Positions 25,558 to 36,299 of a DNA stretch of 64,000 bases are shown piece after piece (the stretch's first letter is position 1; every line of letters begins with the position of its first letter). Position numbers and translations under genes: made by a program. The stretch spans positions 1 through 64,000 of the forward strand of contig NZ_JAKZKX010000003.1 in assembly GCF_022808715.1 (NCBI RefSeq), in the 5' to 3' direction. The notes under the pieces are model-generated. The model worked only from the letters and a program-made list of their open reading frames with translations. It made no database searches and was not told the DNA's origin. Origin of the DNA: Fundidesulfovibrio agrisoli. Lineage in GTDB: Bacteria > Desulfobacterota > Desulfovibrionia > Desulfovibrionales > Desulfovibrionaceae.

Positions 25558-28500
25558 TCAGTGGCCCGGGGGCAGTTCCTTGGCTTCGGCCTCGGGCTCA
25601 GGCTCGGACTCCTGCTCCTCGGGCGGATAGAAGCGCTCGATGATCCCCTGGACCACCACGTAGAACACCGGCACCACCATCACCGCCAGCAAGGTGGAGG
25701 CCAGCATGCCGCCGAACACCGCCGTGCCCACGGCGCGCTGGCTGGCGCCGCCCGCGCCCGAGGCCGAGAGCAGCGGCACCACGCCCAGGATGAAGGCGAA
25801 GGACGTCATGAGGATGGGCCGGAAGCGCAGCCGGGCCGAGTGCACGGCGGCCTCCTTGATGGACATGCCCTTTTCCCGCAGTTCGCGGGCGAACTCCACG
25901 ATCAGGATGGCGTTTTTCGAGGCCAGCGCGATGAGCAGCACCACGCCCACCTGGGTGTAGACGTTGTTGTCCATGTTGCGCACGTACACGGCTACGGCCG
26001 TGCCCAAGAGGGCCAGGGGCACCACCATGATGACCGAGGTGGGCAGGAACCAGCTCTCGTACTGCGCGGCCAGCACCAGGTAGACCAGCAGCACGGCAAG
26101 GGCGAATATGAAGTAGGCCTCGTTGCCGACCTTCTTCTCCTGGTAGGCCATGTTGGTCCAGGAGATGCCCATGGAGGCGGGCAGCTTGTCGCGGGCGAGC
26201 TGCTCCATCAGGGTCAGGGCCTCGCCGGAGCTGAACCCGGGGGCGGCCGAGCCGAACACCGAGGCCCCGGTGTAGAGGTTGTAGCGCGTCAGGATGCTCG
26301 GCCCCACGATCTCCCGCACGGAGATCACCGCGCCCAGCGGCACCATGTTGCCCTGGTTGTTGCGCACCTGCAGGTTCATGATGTCGCGGGTCTGCTGGCG
26401 GTAGTTGGTGTCGGCCTGGGCGCGCACCTGGTAGGTGCGGCCGAAGAGGTTGAAGTCGTTGACGTAGGTGGAGCCCAGGTAGGTCTGCAGGGTGGAGAAC
26501 AGGTCCTGGATGGCCACGCCGTAGGTGATGGCCTGGGTGCGGTTTATGTCCGCCCAGATCTGCGGGGTGTTGGCCGAGAAGGTGGTGTTGAGCCCGGCCA
26601 GCCCGCTCTGGGTGTGCCCGGCGATGATGAGCTCGCGCAGGGCGTTCTCAAGGGCCGAGGGGCCGAGGTTGCCCATGTCCTGCACGACCATCTCGAAACC
26701 GCCCGCCTGGCCCAGGCCCTGGATGGCGGGCGGGATGAAGGCGAAGGCCGCGGCGTCCTGGATCTGGGCCAGGCCGCGGCGGATGTTCATCAGGATGGCG
26801 TCCTGGGTTTCGTCTTTGCCGCGTGCGCTCCAGTCCTTGTAGATGACGAAATAGGTCAGCATGTTGGACTGGTTGGCGTTGTCCAGGATGGACATGCCGC
26901 CGAAGGTGATCCAGTTGGCCACCCCGGGCACCTTGGGCAGCATGGCGTTGACCTGCGCGGCCACCTCCCGGGTGCGCTCCTGGGAGGCCGCCGGGGGCAG
27001 CTGCACGCTCATGATGCAGTAGCCCTGGTCCTCGTCGGGGAGGAAGCCGGTGGGCAGGCTGGAGAAGAAGAACAGCGTGGCCGCGATGAGCCCCGCGTAG
27101 ATGAGCATGGCCAGCTTGCTGTGCCCCACCATGAAGGTCACGGCGCGGGTGTAGCCGTTCTCGAAGCGCTGGTAGACCGCGTTGAAGCCCCGGAAGAAGG
27201 CGTTCGGCTCGGTGGTGCGGGGCCTGAGCCACAGCGCGCACTGCGTGGGCTTGAGCGTGGCCGCGTTGATGGCCGAGATGAGCGCCGTGGAGGCGATGAC
27301 CAGCGCGAACTGCCGGTAGATCTGCCCGGTGATGCCCGGCAGGAAGGCCACGGGCAGGAACACCGCCGAGAGCACCAGCGTGATGCCGATGATCGGCCCG
27401 AACAGCTCGGACATGGCCGTGATGGCCGCCTGCTTGGGTTTCTGGCCCTGCTCCATGTGGTGCATGGCGCCTTCCACCACGATGATGGCGTCGTCCACCA
27501 CGATGCCGATGGCCAGGATGATGCCGAAGAGCGTGATGAGGTTCACCGAGAACCCCAGGGCGGACATGGCCACGAACGCGCCCAATATGGTCACGGGCAC
27601 TGTTGTGGCGGGCACCAGCATGGCCCGCCAGTTCTGCAGGAAGACCATGATGACCACCAGCACCAGCACGGCCGCCTCGATGAGGGTCCTGTACACGTCG
27701 TCGATGGCGCGGGTGACGAAGAGGGTGGTGTCGAAGGGGATGGCGTACTGCAGGCCGGGCGGGAAGTCCTTGGAGAGACGGCCGATCTCGGCGCGCACCT
27801 TCTGGGCCACGTTGAGGGCGTTGGCCCCGGGCAGCAGGTAGATGGGTATGCAGGCCGCGGGCTGGCCGTTCTGCTGGCCGAAGAGGGTGTAGGTCTTGGC
27901 GCCCAGCTCCACCCGGGCCACGTCGCGCACGCGCACCACCTTGCCGGTCTGGTTGAAGGAGCTTTTGACGATGATGTCGCCGAACTGCTCGGTGGTCACC
28001 AGGCGGCCCTGGGTCTGGATGGTGAGCTGGAACTGCTGGTCCTTGGGGGTGGGGGGCTGGCCCAGCATGCCCGAGGCCACCTGCACGTTCTGCTGGGACA
28101 GGGCGTTGACCACGTCCTGCGCCGACAGGTTCATGGACTTGAGCTTGTCCGGGTCCAGCCAGACGCGCATGCCGTAATCGTCCGCGCCCACGATGGAGAG
28201 GTCGCCCACGCCGTCCAGGCGGGCGAGCTCGTCCTTGATGCGCAGGGTGGCGTAGTTGGAGAGGAATAGGTCGTCGTAGGTGCCATCGGGCGAGACGAGG
28301 TCGATGACCAGCAGGATGGCCGTGGACTTCTTCTTGACGTTGATGCCCTGCCGCTGGACCTCCTGCGGCAGGCTGGAGAGCGCGGTGTTCACCCGGTTCT
28401 GGACCAGCATGGTGGCGGTGTCCAGGTTGGTGCCCACCTCGAAGGTGATGGTCAACGTGTAGGAGCCGTCCGAGGCCGACTTGGAGGACATGTAGAGCAT

Positions 28501-28725
28501 GCGCTCCACGCCGTTGACCTGCTGCTCGATGGGCGCGGCCACGGTCTCGATGATGACCTCGGGGCTGGCCCCGGGATAGGAGGTGGAGACCTGCACCGTG
28601 GGCGGCGTGATCTCCGGGTACTGGGCCACGGGCAGCTCCAGCAGGGCCACGCCGCCAAGCAGCATCATCACGATGGCCAGCACGTTGGCCAGCACCGGGC
28701 GCTCGATGAAGAACTTTGAGAACAT
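25558..28725 (-). CDS. RND multidrug efflux pump, HAE1 (AcrB/MexB) family
   Basis: This 1055-residue inner-membrane proton/drug antiporter is full length. It starts [22 protein letters not shown], has the two large periplasmic loops and twelve transmembrane helices expected. The proton-relay Asp pair is in [12 protein letters not shown], followed by [10 protein letters not shown]. The second half repeats the fold ([22 protein letters not shown]). The acidic C-terminus ([14 protein letters not shown]) is cytoplasmic. It is the last gene of the operon, eight bases after the adaptor. Substrates cannot be read, but HAE1 pumps usually export amphiphilic drugs, solvents or bile-like compounds. Confidence 0.96.
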   Translation of the reverse strand: MFSKFFIERPVLANVLAIVMMLLGGVALLELPVAQYPEITPPTVQVSTSYPGASPEVIIETVAAPIEQQVNGVERMLYMSSKSASDGSYTLTITFEVGTNLDTATMLVQNRVNTALSSLPQEVQRQGINVKKKSTAILLVIDLVSPDGTYDDLFLSNYATLRIKDELARLDGVGDLSIVGADDYGMRVWLDPDKLKSMNLSAQDVVNALSQQNVQVASGMLGQPPTPKDQQFQLTIQTQGRLVTTEQFGDIIVKSSFNQTGKVVRVRDVARVELGAKTYTLFGQQNGQPAACIPIYLLPGANALNVAQKVRAEIGRLSKDFPPGLQYAIPFDTTLFVTRAIDDVYRTLIEAAVLVLVVIMVFLQNWRAMLVPATTVPVTILGAFVAMSALGFSVNLITLFGIILAIGIVVDDAIIVVEGAMHHMEQGQKPKQAAITAMSELFGPIIGITLVLSAVFLPVAFLPGITGQIYRQFALVIASTALISAINAATLKPTQCALWLRPRTTEPNAFFRGFNAVYQRFENGYTRAVTFMVGHSKLAMLIYAGLIAATLFFFSSLPTGFLPDEDQGYCIMSVQLPPAASQERTREVAAQVNAMLPKVPGVANWITFGGMSILDNANQSNMLTYFVIYKDWSARGKDETQDAILMNIRRGLAQIQDAAAFAFIPPAIQGLGQAGGFEMVVQDMGNLGPSALENALRELIIAGHTQSGLAGLNTTFSANTPQIWADINRTQAITYGVAIQDLFSTLQTYLGSTYVNDFNLFGRTYQVRAQADTNYRQQTRDIMNLQVRNNQGNMVPLGAVISVREIVGPSILTRYNLYTGASVFGSAAPGFSSGEALTLMEQLARDKLPASMGISWTNMAYQEKKVGNEAYFIFALAVLLVYLVLAAQYESWFLPTSVIMVVPLALLGTAVAVYVRNMDNNVYTQVGVVLLIALASKNAILIVEFARELREKGMSIKEAAVHSARLRFRPILMTSFAFILGVVPLLSASGAGGASQRAVGTAVFGGMLASTLLAVMVVPVFYVVVQGIIERFYPPEEQESEPEPEAEAKELPPGH

Positions 28726-28733
28726 GGGCCCGC

Positions 28734-29879
28734 CTACTGTTTGGCTTCTTCGGGGGCCACGGGTGCGCCGGGCCTGGCCCGCTGCATGCCGTTGACGATC
28801 ACCCGCTCGGTGCCGTCCAGCCCCTTGTCGATCACGCGCAGGCCGTTGACGGCCTGGCCCGTGGTGACGGGCCGCTGCTGGGCCAGGTTCTTGTCGTCCA
28901 CCACCAGCACGTAGCTGCCCACCTGGTCCACCCCCACGCAGGCTTCGGGCACGGTGAGGGCCTCGCGGGTTTCAAGCGCGGCGCGCAGCCTGACGAACAG
29001 TCCCGCCACGATGTCGCCCTTGGGGTTGGGGAACACGCCGCGCAGGAGTATGGTGCCAGTCTGGGGGTCCACGCCGATGTCGTAGTAGTCGAATTCGCCC
29101 TTGAGCGGGTAGCCGCTCTGGTCGGAGAGGCCCATCTCCACCGTGACGCGCTTGGGCGCGGATTGGCGCTGCCTGGCCTGGTTGACGCGCTCCACGCGCA
29201 GCATGTCGCGCTCGTTGAGGGTGAAGTAGGCGTAGATGGGGTCGTCCTTGACGATGGTGGCCAGCTGCGTGGCCTGGCCCCCGCTGCCCACCAGGTTGCC
29301 CAGGTCCACCTGGCGGCGGCTGACGCGGCCGTCGAAGGGCGCGGTGACGCTGGTGTAGCCCAGGTTGATCTCGGCGATCTGGAGGTTGGCCTTGGCGGCC
29401 TCCACGTTGGCCACGGCGGTGTCCCGCTCGCGCTGCCAGCGCACCACCTCGGTGTCCGGCCCGGCGCGCTCGGCGAAGAGCTTCTTGGAGCGGGTCAGCT
29501 CGGTCTCGGCCTGCACCAGCTGGGCCTTCTGGGAATCGAGGTCCGCCTTGGCCCGGTCCACCTTGGCCTTGTAGGGCGCGGGCTCGATCAGGAAGAGCTT
29601 CTGGCCCTGCTTCACGCGCGCGCCGTCCTCGTAGAAGATGCCCTGGAGGAAGCCCTCCACGCGCGCGTTGAGGTTCACCGTCTGCACGGCCTGTGTGTTG
29701 CCCGTGAACTCCAGGTAGTCCACCACGGACTGGCGCACCGGCTTGGCCACCGTGACCTTGGGCGGCGGCGGCGGCACGTAGGCGTTGCGTTTGTCGCAGG
29801 CCGCCAGGACGGCCAGGAGGATCAGGGCGGCTGCCAGGCCCGTCAGGCGGAGGGGAAGGCGCGTGGCTGATGCGTGCAT
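28734..29879 (-). CDS. RND efflux periplasmic adaptor lipoprotein
   Basis: This membrane-fusion protein links the RND pump with the outer-membrane channel. The start chosen (29879, [12 protein letters not shown], with GAGGA upstream) gives 381 residues; the frame extends further but only through the antisense of nothing useful. A lipobox LAAC gives an N-terminal lipid anchor. The lipoyl half-motifs ([20 protein letters not shown] and [19 protein letters not shown]) flank a helical hairpin (about 100-165: [17 protein letters not shown]). The beta-barrel and membrane-proximal domains follow. It lies between the channel and pump genes with short spacing. Confidence 0.94.
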   Translation of the reverse strand: MHASATRLPLRLTGLAAALILLAVLAACDKRNAYVPPPPPKVTVAKPVRQSVVDYLEFTGNTQAVQTVNLNARVEGFLQGIFYEDGARVKQGQKLFLIEPAPYKAKVDRAKADLDSQKAQLVQAETELTRSKKLFAERAGPDTEVVRWQRERDTAVANVEAAKANLQIAEINLGYTSVTAPFDGRVSRRQVDLGNLVGSGGQATQLATIVKDDPIYAYFTLNERDMLRVERVNQARQRQSAPKRVTVEMGLSDQSGYPLKGEFDYYDIGVDPQTGTILLRGVFPNPKGDIVAGLFVRLRAALETREALTVPEACVGVDQVGSYVLVVDDKNLAQQRPVTTGQAVNGLRVIDKGLDGTERVIVNGMQRARPGAPVAPEEAKQ

Positions 29880-29907
29880 GCGGTGCGTCCTCGTCTGGAG
29901 TTCAGTG

Positions 29908-31515
29908 TCAGAAACCGGGAGCCAGGCGGCTTGCGGGGGCCTTGGCCGGGTCTTCGTATTTTTCGGGGGAGGTTCCAAGCATGGAGCCCCAGTAGGTGCG
30001 GGCCTTCATCTCGCCGGCGACCTCCGCCGGGACGGGCTCGGGCCGCTCTTCCCAGCCGCCGCCGAGGCCCCGGTAGACCCCCACCATGCCCAGCACGATG
30101 TTGCCCTGGGCGCTGGCCAGGGCGTCCTGCTGGGTGAGCTGGTTCTGTTGGGCCACGATGACGGTGGTGTAGTCGGTCTTGCCTTCCTTGTACTGGATGA
30201 AGGCCAGGTCCGCCCCGCGCTTGGCGGAGTCGGCGGCGCGGGCCAGGTCCGCGGTCTGGAGGCGGGTGAACTGGTAGTCCGCCAGGGAGTCCTCCACCTG
30301 CTTGAGGGCCGTGAGCACGGTGTTGCGGTAGTTCAGCAGCGCCGCCTCGAACCTGGCGTCCTGCACGCGCACGTTGTTCACGATGCGCCCGTAGTTGAAA
30401 AGGTTCCACGTGACCGAGGGGCCGAACCCGGCCGTGAGGCTGCGGGCGGAGAAGATGTCCGCCAGGTTGAAGGCCCCCATGTTTGAGGAGAGCCAGCCGA
30501 TGTTGCCCGTGAGCGAGAAGGAGGGGAACAGGTCCGCCTTGGCCACGCCGATGCTGGCGCACTGGGCCGCGGCCAGGTACTCGGCCTGGCGCACGTCCGG
30601 GCGGCGGCGCAGGAGGTCCGCCGGGATGCCCACGCCGATCTGCTCCGGGCACTCGGGGATGCGCGAAGGGCCGTCCAGCAGGGGCGTGATCTCCTCCGGG
30701 GTCATGCCCAGGAGCAGGGCCAGGGCGTGGCGGGCCTTGTGCACCGAGGAGGTCAGCGCCGGGATGGTGGCCTCGGTGGATGAGAGCAGGGTCTGGGCCT
30801 GCATCACGTCGCGCTCGGAGGTGGCGCCCAGGCGGAAGCGGATGTCCGCGATGTTCCAGCCTTCCTTCTGCAGGACGACGTTGTCGCGGGCTATGCGCAG
30901 GCGCTCCTCGCTGACGCGCAGCAGCACGTAGGTGCTGGCCACGTCGGAGCAGAGGCTGACCAGCACGTTGTCGTAGTCGGCCACGGAGGCGGCCAGGCTG
31001 GCGTCGGCGGATTCGATGGCCCGGCGGAACTTGCCCCAGAAGTCAAGCTCCCAGGCGGCGTTGAACCCGGCGGAATCCTGCCAGTAGCTGAACTGGCCCT
31101 TGCCGTCGTTGGGGGGCTGGGTGGAGCCGGGGGCGCGGCGGCTGGGCTGGTTCCAGGTGAGGGCTCCCGTGCCCTGCTGGGTCTGCGGGTAGATGTTGCC
31201 CACCGCGATGCCGAGCTGGGCTCTGGCCTCCAGGATGCGCACGCCCGCGATGTGCAGGGTGAGGTTCTGGGCGCGGGCGGTGGCCACCAGCTTGTCCAGC
31301 ACGGGGTCGTTGAGCGTCTTCCACCAGTCTTCGGCGGGGGGGATGTCGGGCCTCGTCCTGGCGTAGTCCGACTCCATCCAGGATTTGGGCGATGCAGTCT
31401 GGGGTTTTTTGAAGTCCGGCCCAACCTTCATGCATCCCGCCGTCGACAGCGCAAGGATGCAGAGCAGCAGGCAAAGTCGCGGCCAGGATATGCGTCCAGG
31501 GAAGCTCGTCGGCAT
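29908..31515 (-). CDS. Outer-membrane efflux lipoprotein, NodT/OprM family
   Basis: This 535-residue TolC-like channel is the exit duct of the pump. A lipobox STAGC at about residue 28 gives a lipidated N-terminus, then KVGPDFKKPQ, the classic NodT start. Two OEP repeats follow, with the long helices (LVATARAQNLTLHIAGVRILEARAQLG, and RRRPDVRQAEYLAAAQCASIGVAKADLFPSFSLTG). It is the first gene of the three-gene operon; the usual order is adaptor, pump, channel, so the channel-first order is less common. The promoter must lie in the 165 bases shared with the divergent LytTR regulator gene. No TetR or MarR gene is adjacent. Confidence 0.94.
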   Translation of the reverse strand: MPTSFPGRISWPRLCLLLCILALSTAGCMKVGPDFKKPQTASPKSWMESDYARTRPDIPPAEDWWKTLNDPVLDKLVATARAQNLTLHIAGVRILEARAQLGIAVGNIYPQTQQGTGALTWNQPSRRAPGSTQPPNDGKGQFSYWQDSAGFNAAWELDFWGKFRRAIESADASLAASVADYDNVLVSLCSDVASTYVLLRVSEERLRIARDNVVLQKEGWNIADIRFRLGATSERDVMQAQTLLSSTEATIPALTSSVHKARHALALLLGMTPEEITPLLDGPSRIPECPEQIGVGIPADLLRRRPDVRQAEYLAAAQCASIGVAKADLFPSFSLTGNIGWLSSNMGAFNLADIFSARSLTAGFGPSVTWNLFNYGRIVNNVRVQDARFEAALLNYRNTVLTALKQVEDSLADYQFTRLQTADLARAADSAKRGADLAFIQYKEGKTDYTTVIVAQQNQLTQQDALASAQGNIVLGMVGVYRGLGGGWEERPEPVPAEVAGEMKARTYWGSMLGTSPEKYEDPAKAPASRLAPGF

Positions 31516-31680
31516 TGAAAACCCCGTGACTGATTGGAAACGTTGTGCATTTAGACAATAGAAACCTACAGATTGGCAATAGGAAATTATTACCTCCCGG
31601 CAAGGTTCCTGTTCCTGGCATCCCTGTTGCGGGCTTTACAAGCGCGGGGCCCGGCATTAACCGGGGGGCAACTGGAGCGC

Positions 31681-32454
31681 ATGATGACCATCCGAGCCCT
31701 GATAGTGGACGACGAGGCCCCGGCCCGCGACGAACTGGCCTACCTGCTGGAGGCGCACCCCGACGTGGCCGCCCTCCAGGCCGCCTCCGCCGAGGAGGCC
31801 CTCTCCGTCATCGCGCGGGGCCTGGCGGACGTCGTCTTCCAGGACATCCACATGCCCGGGCAGGACGGCTTCCACGTGCTCTCCAACGCCAAGGAGTTCG
31901 ACTCCCCGCCGCTGTTCGTGTTCGTCACCGCCTACGACCAGCACGCCATCCGGGCCTTCGAGGAGAACGCCACCGACTACCTGCTCAAGCCCGTCTCGCC
32001 CGATCGGCTGGCCAAAAGCCTGGACCGCGTTCGAGCCGCCCTGCAGGCCAAGGACGCAAAGCCCCTGCACCAGGCCGTGGAGCGCCTGCTCTCCTGCGTG
32101 GGGCCGGGCAAGCCGCTGCCCAAGCTGGCCGTGGAGCAGGGCGGACGCATCAGGCTCATCGCGCTGACGCAGGTGGCCTTCATCGAGGCGGAGGAGAAGC
32201 ATCTGGTGGCCGCCACGGCCCACGGCAAGCTGCCCTGCCACGGCATGTCCACCCTGGCCAAGGCCTGCGAGCGCTTGGCTGGCCTGAGCTTCTTCCAGGC
32301 CAACCGCGCCCAGCTCATCAACCTGGAGCACGTGGCCGAGTTCTCCCCCTGGTTCGGGGGCAAGTATCATGTGGTCATGGCCGACGGCGAGCGCACGGAG
32401 ATCGTGGTCAGCCGCAACAGGGTCCGCGAATTCAAGACGAGGCTCGGGATATGA
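31681..32454 (+). CDS. LytTR-family response regulator
   Basis: This 257-residue regulator has an N-terminal receiver (IRALIVDDEAPARDELAYLL, phosphoacceptor Asp55 in VFQDIHMPGQDGF, Thr/Lys switch residues FVTAYDQ and YLLKPVS) and a C-terminal LytTR DNA-binding domain from about 150 (IRLIALTQVAFIEAEEKHLVA, FFQANRAQLINLEHV, VVSRNRVREFKTRLGI). It is the partner of the LytS-type kinase, whose start overlaps its stop (ATGA). The start at 31681 has CTGGAG upstream; the extra frame before it is unlikely. By analogy with BtsSR/YpdAB it should activate the CstA genes immediately downstream; direct repeats at 34201-34230 fit that. Confidence 0.93.
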   Translation: MMTIRALIVDDEAPARDELAYLLEAHPDVAALQAASAEEALSVIARGLADVVFQDIHMPGQDGFHVLSNAKEFDSPPLFVFVTAYDQHAIRAFEENATDYLLKPVSPDRLAKSLDRVRAALQAKDAKPLHQAVERLLSCVGPGKPLPKLAVEQGGRIRLIALTQVAFIEAEEKHLVAATAHGKLPCHGMSTLAKACERLAGLSFFQANRAQLINLEHVAEFSPWFGGKYHVVMADGERTEIVVSRNRVREFKTRLGI

Positions 32455-34166
32455 CCGATCTGCTCAACCCCCAGGTGCCCGAACTGTTCCTGAACCTGTC
32501 CCAGCGCTTCGGCCTGCTGCTGGCGGGCGGGTTCGCCATCATGACCGTCACCTCCCTGGACAAGCTCGGCCCCCGGCGAGACAGGCCCCTGTGGGCCACC
32601 GTGCTCCTGGTGGTGCTCTTCGGCCTGTTCGGGGTGCTTGGCACCTACACGGGCAACTCGGTTTTCAAGTCCTTCGCGAACCTGCGGGCCATGGTTGTGG
32701 TCACGGCGGGGCTGTTCGGCGGGCCCGGCGTTGGCTTCGGCGTGGGCCTGATCGCCGGTGCGCACCGCTACCTCATCGACATCGGGGGCTTCTCCGCGCT
32801 GCCCTGCGGCCTGGCCACCCTGCTGGAGGGCACGGCGGCCGGGTTCATCGCCCGGCGCAACCCCGGCAACAGCCTGGACTGGCAGATGGCTATGGGCATC
32901 TGCCTGGCGGGCGAGACCCTGCACATGGGCCTGGTGCTGCTGTTCTCCCAGCCCTTCGTGGAGGCCGTGGCCTTGGTGCAGGTGATCGCGCTGCCGATGA
33001 TCGTGTTCAACTCCCTGGGGGCGGGTCTGTTCGTGAAGGCCCTGGACCTGCAGATGCGCTTCAAGCAGGCCCGCGACCGCGACCTGGCCCGGCAGATCCT
33101 CTCCATCGCCAACCAGACCGTGGGCCACCTGCGCGGCGGCCTCAACCCGGCCTCGGCCCAGGCCACGGCGGCCATCATCATGAACGAGGCCCAGGTGGCG
33201 GCGGTGGCGCTGACCTCCAACAACACCATCCTGGCCCATGTGGGGGAAGGCGAGGACCACCACGTCAGCGGGGGCGAAGTGCTCACGCGGGCCACCCAGC
33301 GCGTGGTGGATACCGGCGAGCCCCTCTTCGTGCACGACCGCCAGAGCATCGCCTGCTCGAGCGACGGCTGCCCGCTCACCGAGGCCATCATCGTCCCCCT
33401 GCGCAAGGGCAGCCGCATCATGGGCTGCCTCAAGCTCTACGGCACGCGCCGCTCCCCCCTGGACGAGACCCTCTTCGAGCTGGCCAAGGGCCTGGCGGAC
33501 CTGTTCTCCACCCAGCTTGAGCTGGAGGACATCGGCATCAAGAACCAGCTCCTGGCCCACGCCGAGATCAGGCGGCTCCAGGCGCAGATCAACCCGCACT
33601 TCCTGTTCAACTCGCTGAACACCATCGCCAGCTTCTGCCGCACCGCGCCCTCCCAGGCCCGCGAGCTGCTGCTTGACCTCTCCCGCTACATGCGCCGCAA
33701 CCTGGACTCCAGCCGCGGGCTGATCCCCCTCTCTGACGAGATCGAGCAGACCCGCGCCTACCTGGCCATCGAGCAGGCCCGCTTCGGCACCCGCGTGAAG
33801 ACCGAGATCGACCTGGGCCCCGGGGCCGCCGAGTGCCTGGTGCCGCCGCTGCTCATACAGCCGCTGGTGGAGAACGCCGTGCGCCACGGCGTGCTGGCCA
33901 AGCCCGAGGGCGGGCTGGTGCGCCTGACCGCCTGGCGCGAGAACGGGCACCTGCTGGTGGAGGTGCACGACGACGGCGCGGGCATGGACCGCGTGGCCGT
34001 GCAGGCCATCGTGCGCAGCGGTTCCTCCGAGTCGCTCACCGAGGGCATCGGGGCGCGCAACTCCAACCAGCGCCTCATGCAGCTCTACGGGCCGGACTAC
34101 GGCCTGCTCGTGGACAGCGCCCCGGACAGGGGCACCTCCATCTCGCTGCGCATCCCGCAGCAGTAG
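32451..34166 (+). CDS. LytS/BtsS-type sensor histidine kinase
   Basis: This 571-residue membrane kinase has the 5TM-5TMR_LYT module in residues about 15-195 (MTVTSLDKLG, LFGGPGVGFGVGLIAGAHRYLIDIGGFSALPCGLATLLEGTAAGF), a GAF-like domain near 220-360, then the His_kinase region with QINPHFLFNSLNTIASF (phospho-acceptor His) and a HATPase domain (LIQPLVENAVRHGV, DDGAGMD, GARNSNQRL). The sensing module resembles the pyruvate sensor BtsS of enteric bacteria. It is coupled to the regulator upstream, and cstA follows 153 bases later. The likely signal is pyruvate or another small carboxylate, by family analogy only. Confidence 0.93.
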   Translation: MTDLLNPQVPELFLNLSQRFGLLLAGGFAIMTVTSLDKLGPRRDRPLWATVLLVVLFGLFGVLGTYTGNSVFKSFANLRAMVVVTAGLFGGPGVGFGVGLIAGAHRYLIDIGGFSALPCGLATLLEGTAAGFIARRNPGNSLDWQMAMGICLAGETLHMGLVLLFSQPFVEAVALVQVIALPMIVFNSLGAGLFVKALDLQMRFKQARDRDLARQILSIANQTVGHLRGGLNPASAQATAAIIMNEAQVAAVALTSNNTILAHVGEGEDHHVSGGEVLTRATQRVVDTGEPLFVHDRQSIACSSDGCPLTEAIIVPLRKGSRIMGCLKLYGTRRSPLDETLFELAKGLADLFSTQLELEDIGIKNQLLAHAEIRRLQAQINPHFLFNSLNTIASFCRTAPSQARELLLDLSRYMRRNLDSSRGLIPLSDEIEQTRAYLAIEQARFGTRVKTEIDLGPGAAECLVPPLLIQPLVENAVRHGVLAKPEGGLVRLTAWRENGHLLVEVHDDGAGMDRVAVQAIVRSGSSESLTEGIGARNSNQRLMQLYGPDYGLLVDSAPDRGTSISLRIPQQ

Positions 34167-34200
34167 CCATCGGGGGCTTTTCCGGGCCACCCGGAGAGGC

Positions 34201-34230
34201 CCCTTTCAGACCCTCCATCCTCCATTTCAG
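34201..34230 (+). promoter_or_regulatory. Candidate LytTR operator upstream of cstA
   Basis: Two TTTCAG-centred half-sites (CCCTTTCAGA at 34201-34210 and CCATTTCAGC near 34222-34231) are spaced exactly 21 bases, two helical turns. LytTR regulators of the YpdB type are known to bind direct repeats around TTTCAT with an 11-base spacer, the same period. It lies about 90 bases before the cstA ATG, a proper activator position. Confidence 0.5.
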
Positions 34231-34319
34231 CCCCCAAAACCTGCCTTTCGCGCCGGGTGCGTTGTTTTCTTTCATGGAAGGGGCGTAAGCCGGGGCCAAC
34301 ATCCCGGAGGAGGAAAGTA

Positions 34320-36131
34320 ATGAACGCGTTGACTCTCGTATTCGCAGCGCTGTGCGTCTTCGCCATCGCCTACCGCTTCTATGGCTTGTTCATAGCCAGG
34401 AAGGTGCTGGGCGTGAACGAGGCCAGGCTGACGCCCGCCATCAAGATGGCCGACGGCGTGGACTATGTGGAAACCAACAAATACATCCTGTTCGGCCACC
34501 ACTTCGCGGCCATCGCCGCTGCCGGGCCGCTGCTCGGGCCCGTGCTGGCCGCCCAGTTCGGCTTCGCGCCGGGCGCGCTCTGGATCCTCATCGGCTGCGT
34601 GCTGGCCGGCGCCGTGCACGACCTGGTGGTGCTCTTCGCCTCCGTGCGCCACAAGGGCCAGAGCCTGGCCTACATCGCCACCCAGGAAGTGGACAAGTTC
34701 ACCGGCGGCGTGGCCTCCTTCGCGGTGCTCTTCATCCTGATCCTGACCCTGGCCGGCCTGTCCATCGCCTGCGTCAACGCGATGTTCCACAGCCCCTGGG
34801 CCACCTTCACCGTGTTCGCCACCATCCCCATCGCCATCCTGATGGGCCTGTACCTGCAGTTCTGGCGCCCCGGCGACGTCACCGGCGCCTCCATCATGGG
34901 CGTGGCCCTGCTGGTGGCGGCGGTCGTGGGCGGCCACTGGGTCGCCGAGCACGAGAGCCTGAAGCACATCTTCAACCTCTCCAAGCCCGCGCTCTCCCTG
35001 GCGGTGCCCATCTACGGCATCGCGGCCTCCATCCTGCCGGTGTGGCTGCTGCTGTGCCCGCGCGACTACCTCTCCACCTATTTGAAGATCGGCACCATCG
35101 CCATGCTGGCCATCGGCATCTTCTGGGTCATGCCCGACCTCAAGATGCCCGCCATGACCCAGTTCATGGGCGGCGGCGGCCCCATCATCCCCGGCGCGGC
35201 CTTCCCCTTCCTGTTCATCACCATCGCCTGCGGCGCAATCTCCGGCTTCCACGCCATCATCGCCACCGGCACCACCCCCAAGATGCTGGACTCCGAGCGC
35301 AACCTGCTCTTCGTGGGCTACGGGGCCATGCTGACCGAGGGCTTCGTGGCCATGATGGCCCTGGTGGCCGCCTGCGTCATGTTCCCGGCCGACTACTTCG
35401 CCATCAACTCCGCCCCGGCGGCCTTCGCCAAGCTGAACATGCAGGTGGTGGACCTGCCCTTCCTCTCCCACGCCGTGAGCGAGGAGCTGGTGGGCCGCAC
35501 CGGCGGCGCGGTGTCCCTGGCCGTGGGCATGGCCGAGATCTTCCGCCGCATCCCCTTCATGGATACCATGATGGGCTACTGGTACCACTTCGCCATCATG
35601 TTCGAGGCCGTGTTCATCCTCACCGCCATCGACGCGGGCACCCGCGTTGGCCGCTTCTTCCTGCAGGAGATGATCGGCAACTTCGCCCCCAAGTTCAACG
35701 ACAAGCGCTGGTGGCCCGGCGTGTGCATCACCTCCGTGCTGTTCACCAGCACCTGGGGCTACCTGCTCTACACCGGCGACATCGCCACCATCTGGCCGCT
35801 GTTCGGCATGTCCAACCAGTTGCTGGCGGCCGTGGGCCTCATCATCGGCACCACCATGATCATCCGCATGAACAAGGGCAAGCTGGCGCTCATCACCGCA
35901 GTGCCCGGCCTGGGCCTGGTTGGCGTGACGGTCTGGGCGGGCTACCTGCAGATCGTGAACACCTACCTGCCCAAGGGCCTGTACCTGCTGACCACCCTGG
36001 CCCTGGTCGTCCTGGTGATGATGACCGTGGTCATCATCGGCGCGGTGCGCCGCTGGATCGCGCTCTCCAAGATCAACAAGACCGTCAGCGACCCCTACGG
36101 CGAGGCCGTGCTGGAAGTCGTGCCCGAGTAG
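34320..36131 (+). CDS. cstA: CstA-family carbon starvation/pyruvate transporter, copy 1
   Basis: This 603-residue inner-membrane transporter is full length, with about 16 to 18 helices. CstA/BtsT proteins take up pyruvate or peptides with protons. Conserved elements are visible: YVETNKYILFGHHFAAIAAAGPLLGPVLAAQFG near the N-terminus, GQSLAYIATQEV, HDLVVLFASVRHKG, FPFLFITIACGAISGFHAIIATGTTPK, and the C-terminal IWPLFGMSNQLLAAVGL. The start at 34320 follows GGAGGAGG; 21 more codons in frame lack support. It lies directly downstream of a LytS/LytTR pair and a candidate operator. The next gene is a close paralogue. Confidence 0.92.
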   Translation: MNALTLVFAALCVFAIAYRFYGLFIARKVLGVNEARLTPAIKMADGVDYVETNKYILFGHHFAAIAAAGPLLGPVLAAQFGFAPGALWILIGCVLAGAVHDLVVLFASVRHKGQSLAYIATQEVDKFTGGVASFAVLFILILTLAGLSIACVNAMFHSPWATFTVFATIPIAILMGLYLQFWRPGDVTGASIMGVALLVAAVVGGHWVAEHESLKHIFNLSKPALSLAVPIYGIAASILPVWLLLCPRDYLSTYLKIGTIAMLAIGIFWVMPDLKMPAMTQFMGGGGPIIPGAAFPFLFITIACGAISGFHAIIATGTTPKMLDSERNLLFVGYGAMLTEGFVAMMALVAACVMFPADYFAINSAPAAFAKLNMQVVDLPFLSHAVSEELVGRTGGAVSLAVGMAEIFRRIPFMDTMMGYWYHFAIMFEAVFILTAIDAGTRVGRFFLQEMIGNFAPKFNDKRWWPGVCITSVLFTSTWGYLLYTGDIATIWPLFGMSNQLLAAVGLIIGTTMIIRMNKGKLALITAVPGLGLVGVTVWAGYLQIVNTYLPKGLYLLTTLALVVLVMMTVVIIGAVRRWIALSKINKTVSDPYGEAVLEVVPE

Positions 36132-36176
36132 GCGAAGCTCCATCGTCCCTGCGAAGCAGGGGCTCCTCCTCGATCG

Positions 36177-36212
36177 AAGGCCGCCGGACCGCTCCGGCGG
36201 CCTTCCTGTTTT
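36177..36212 (+). terminator. Terminator between the two cstA genes
   Basis: AAGGCCGCCGGA (36177-36188) pairs with TCCGGCGGCCTT (36193-36204) around CCGC, followed by CCTGTTTT. It separates the transporters, so each can be expressed alone. Confidence 0.85.
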
Positions 36213-36299
36213 CAGGGCCGTCCACCGACGAAAGGTGTTGTGTTCTTCCGAGCGGTTATGGCAGGAGGAAGCATCGCCAACCTAGGAGGAGGGGACCAC

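Noticed and set aside
36132..36299. LytTR operator in front of the second cstA
   Set aside because: One TTTCAG at 36210-36215 exists, but no partner is found 21 bases to either side.
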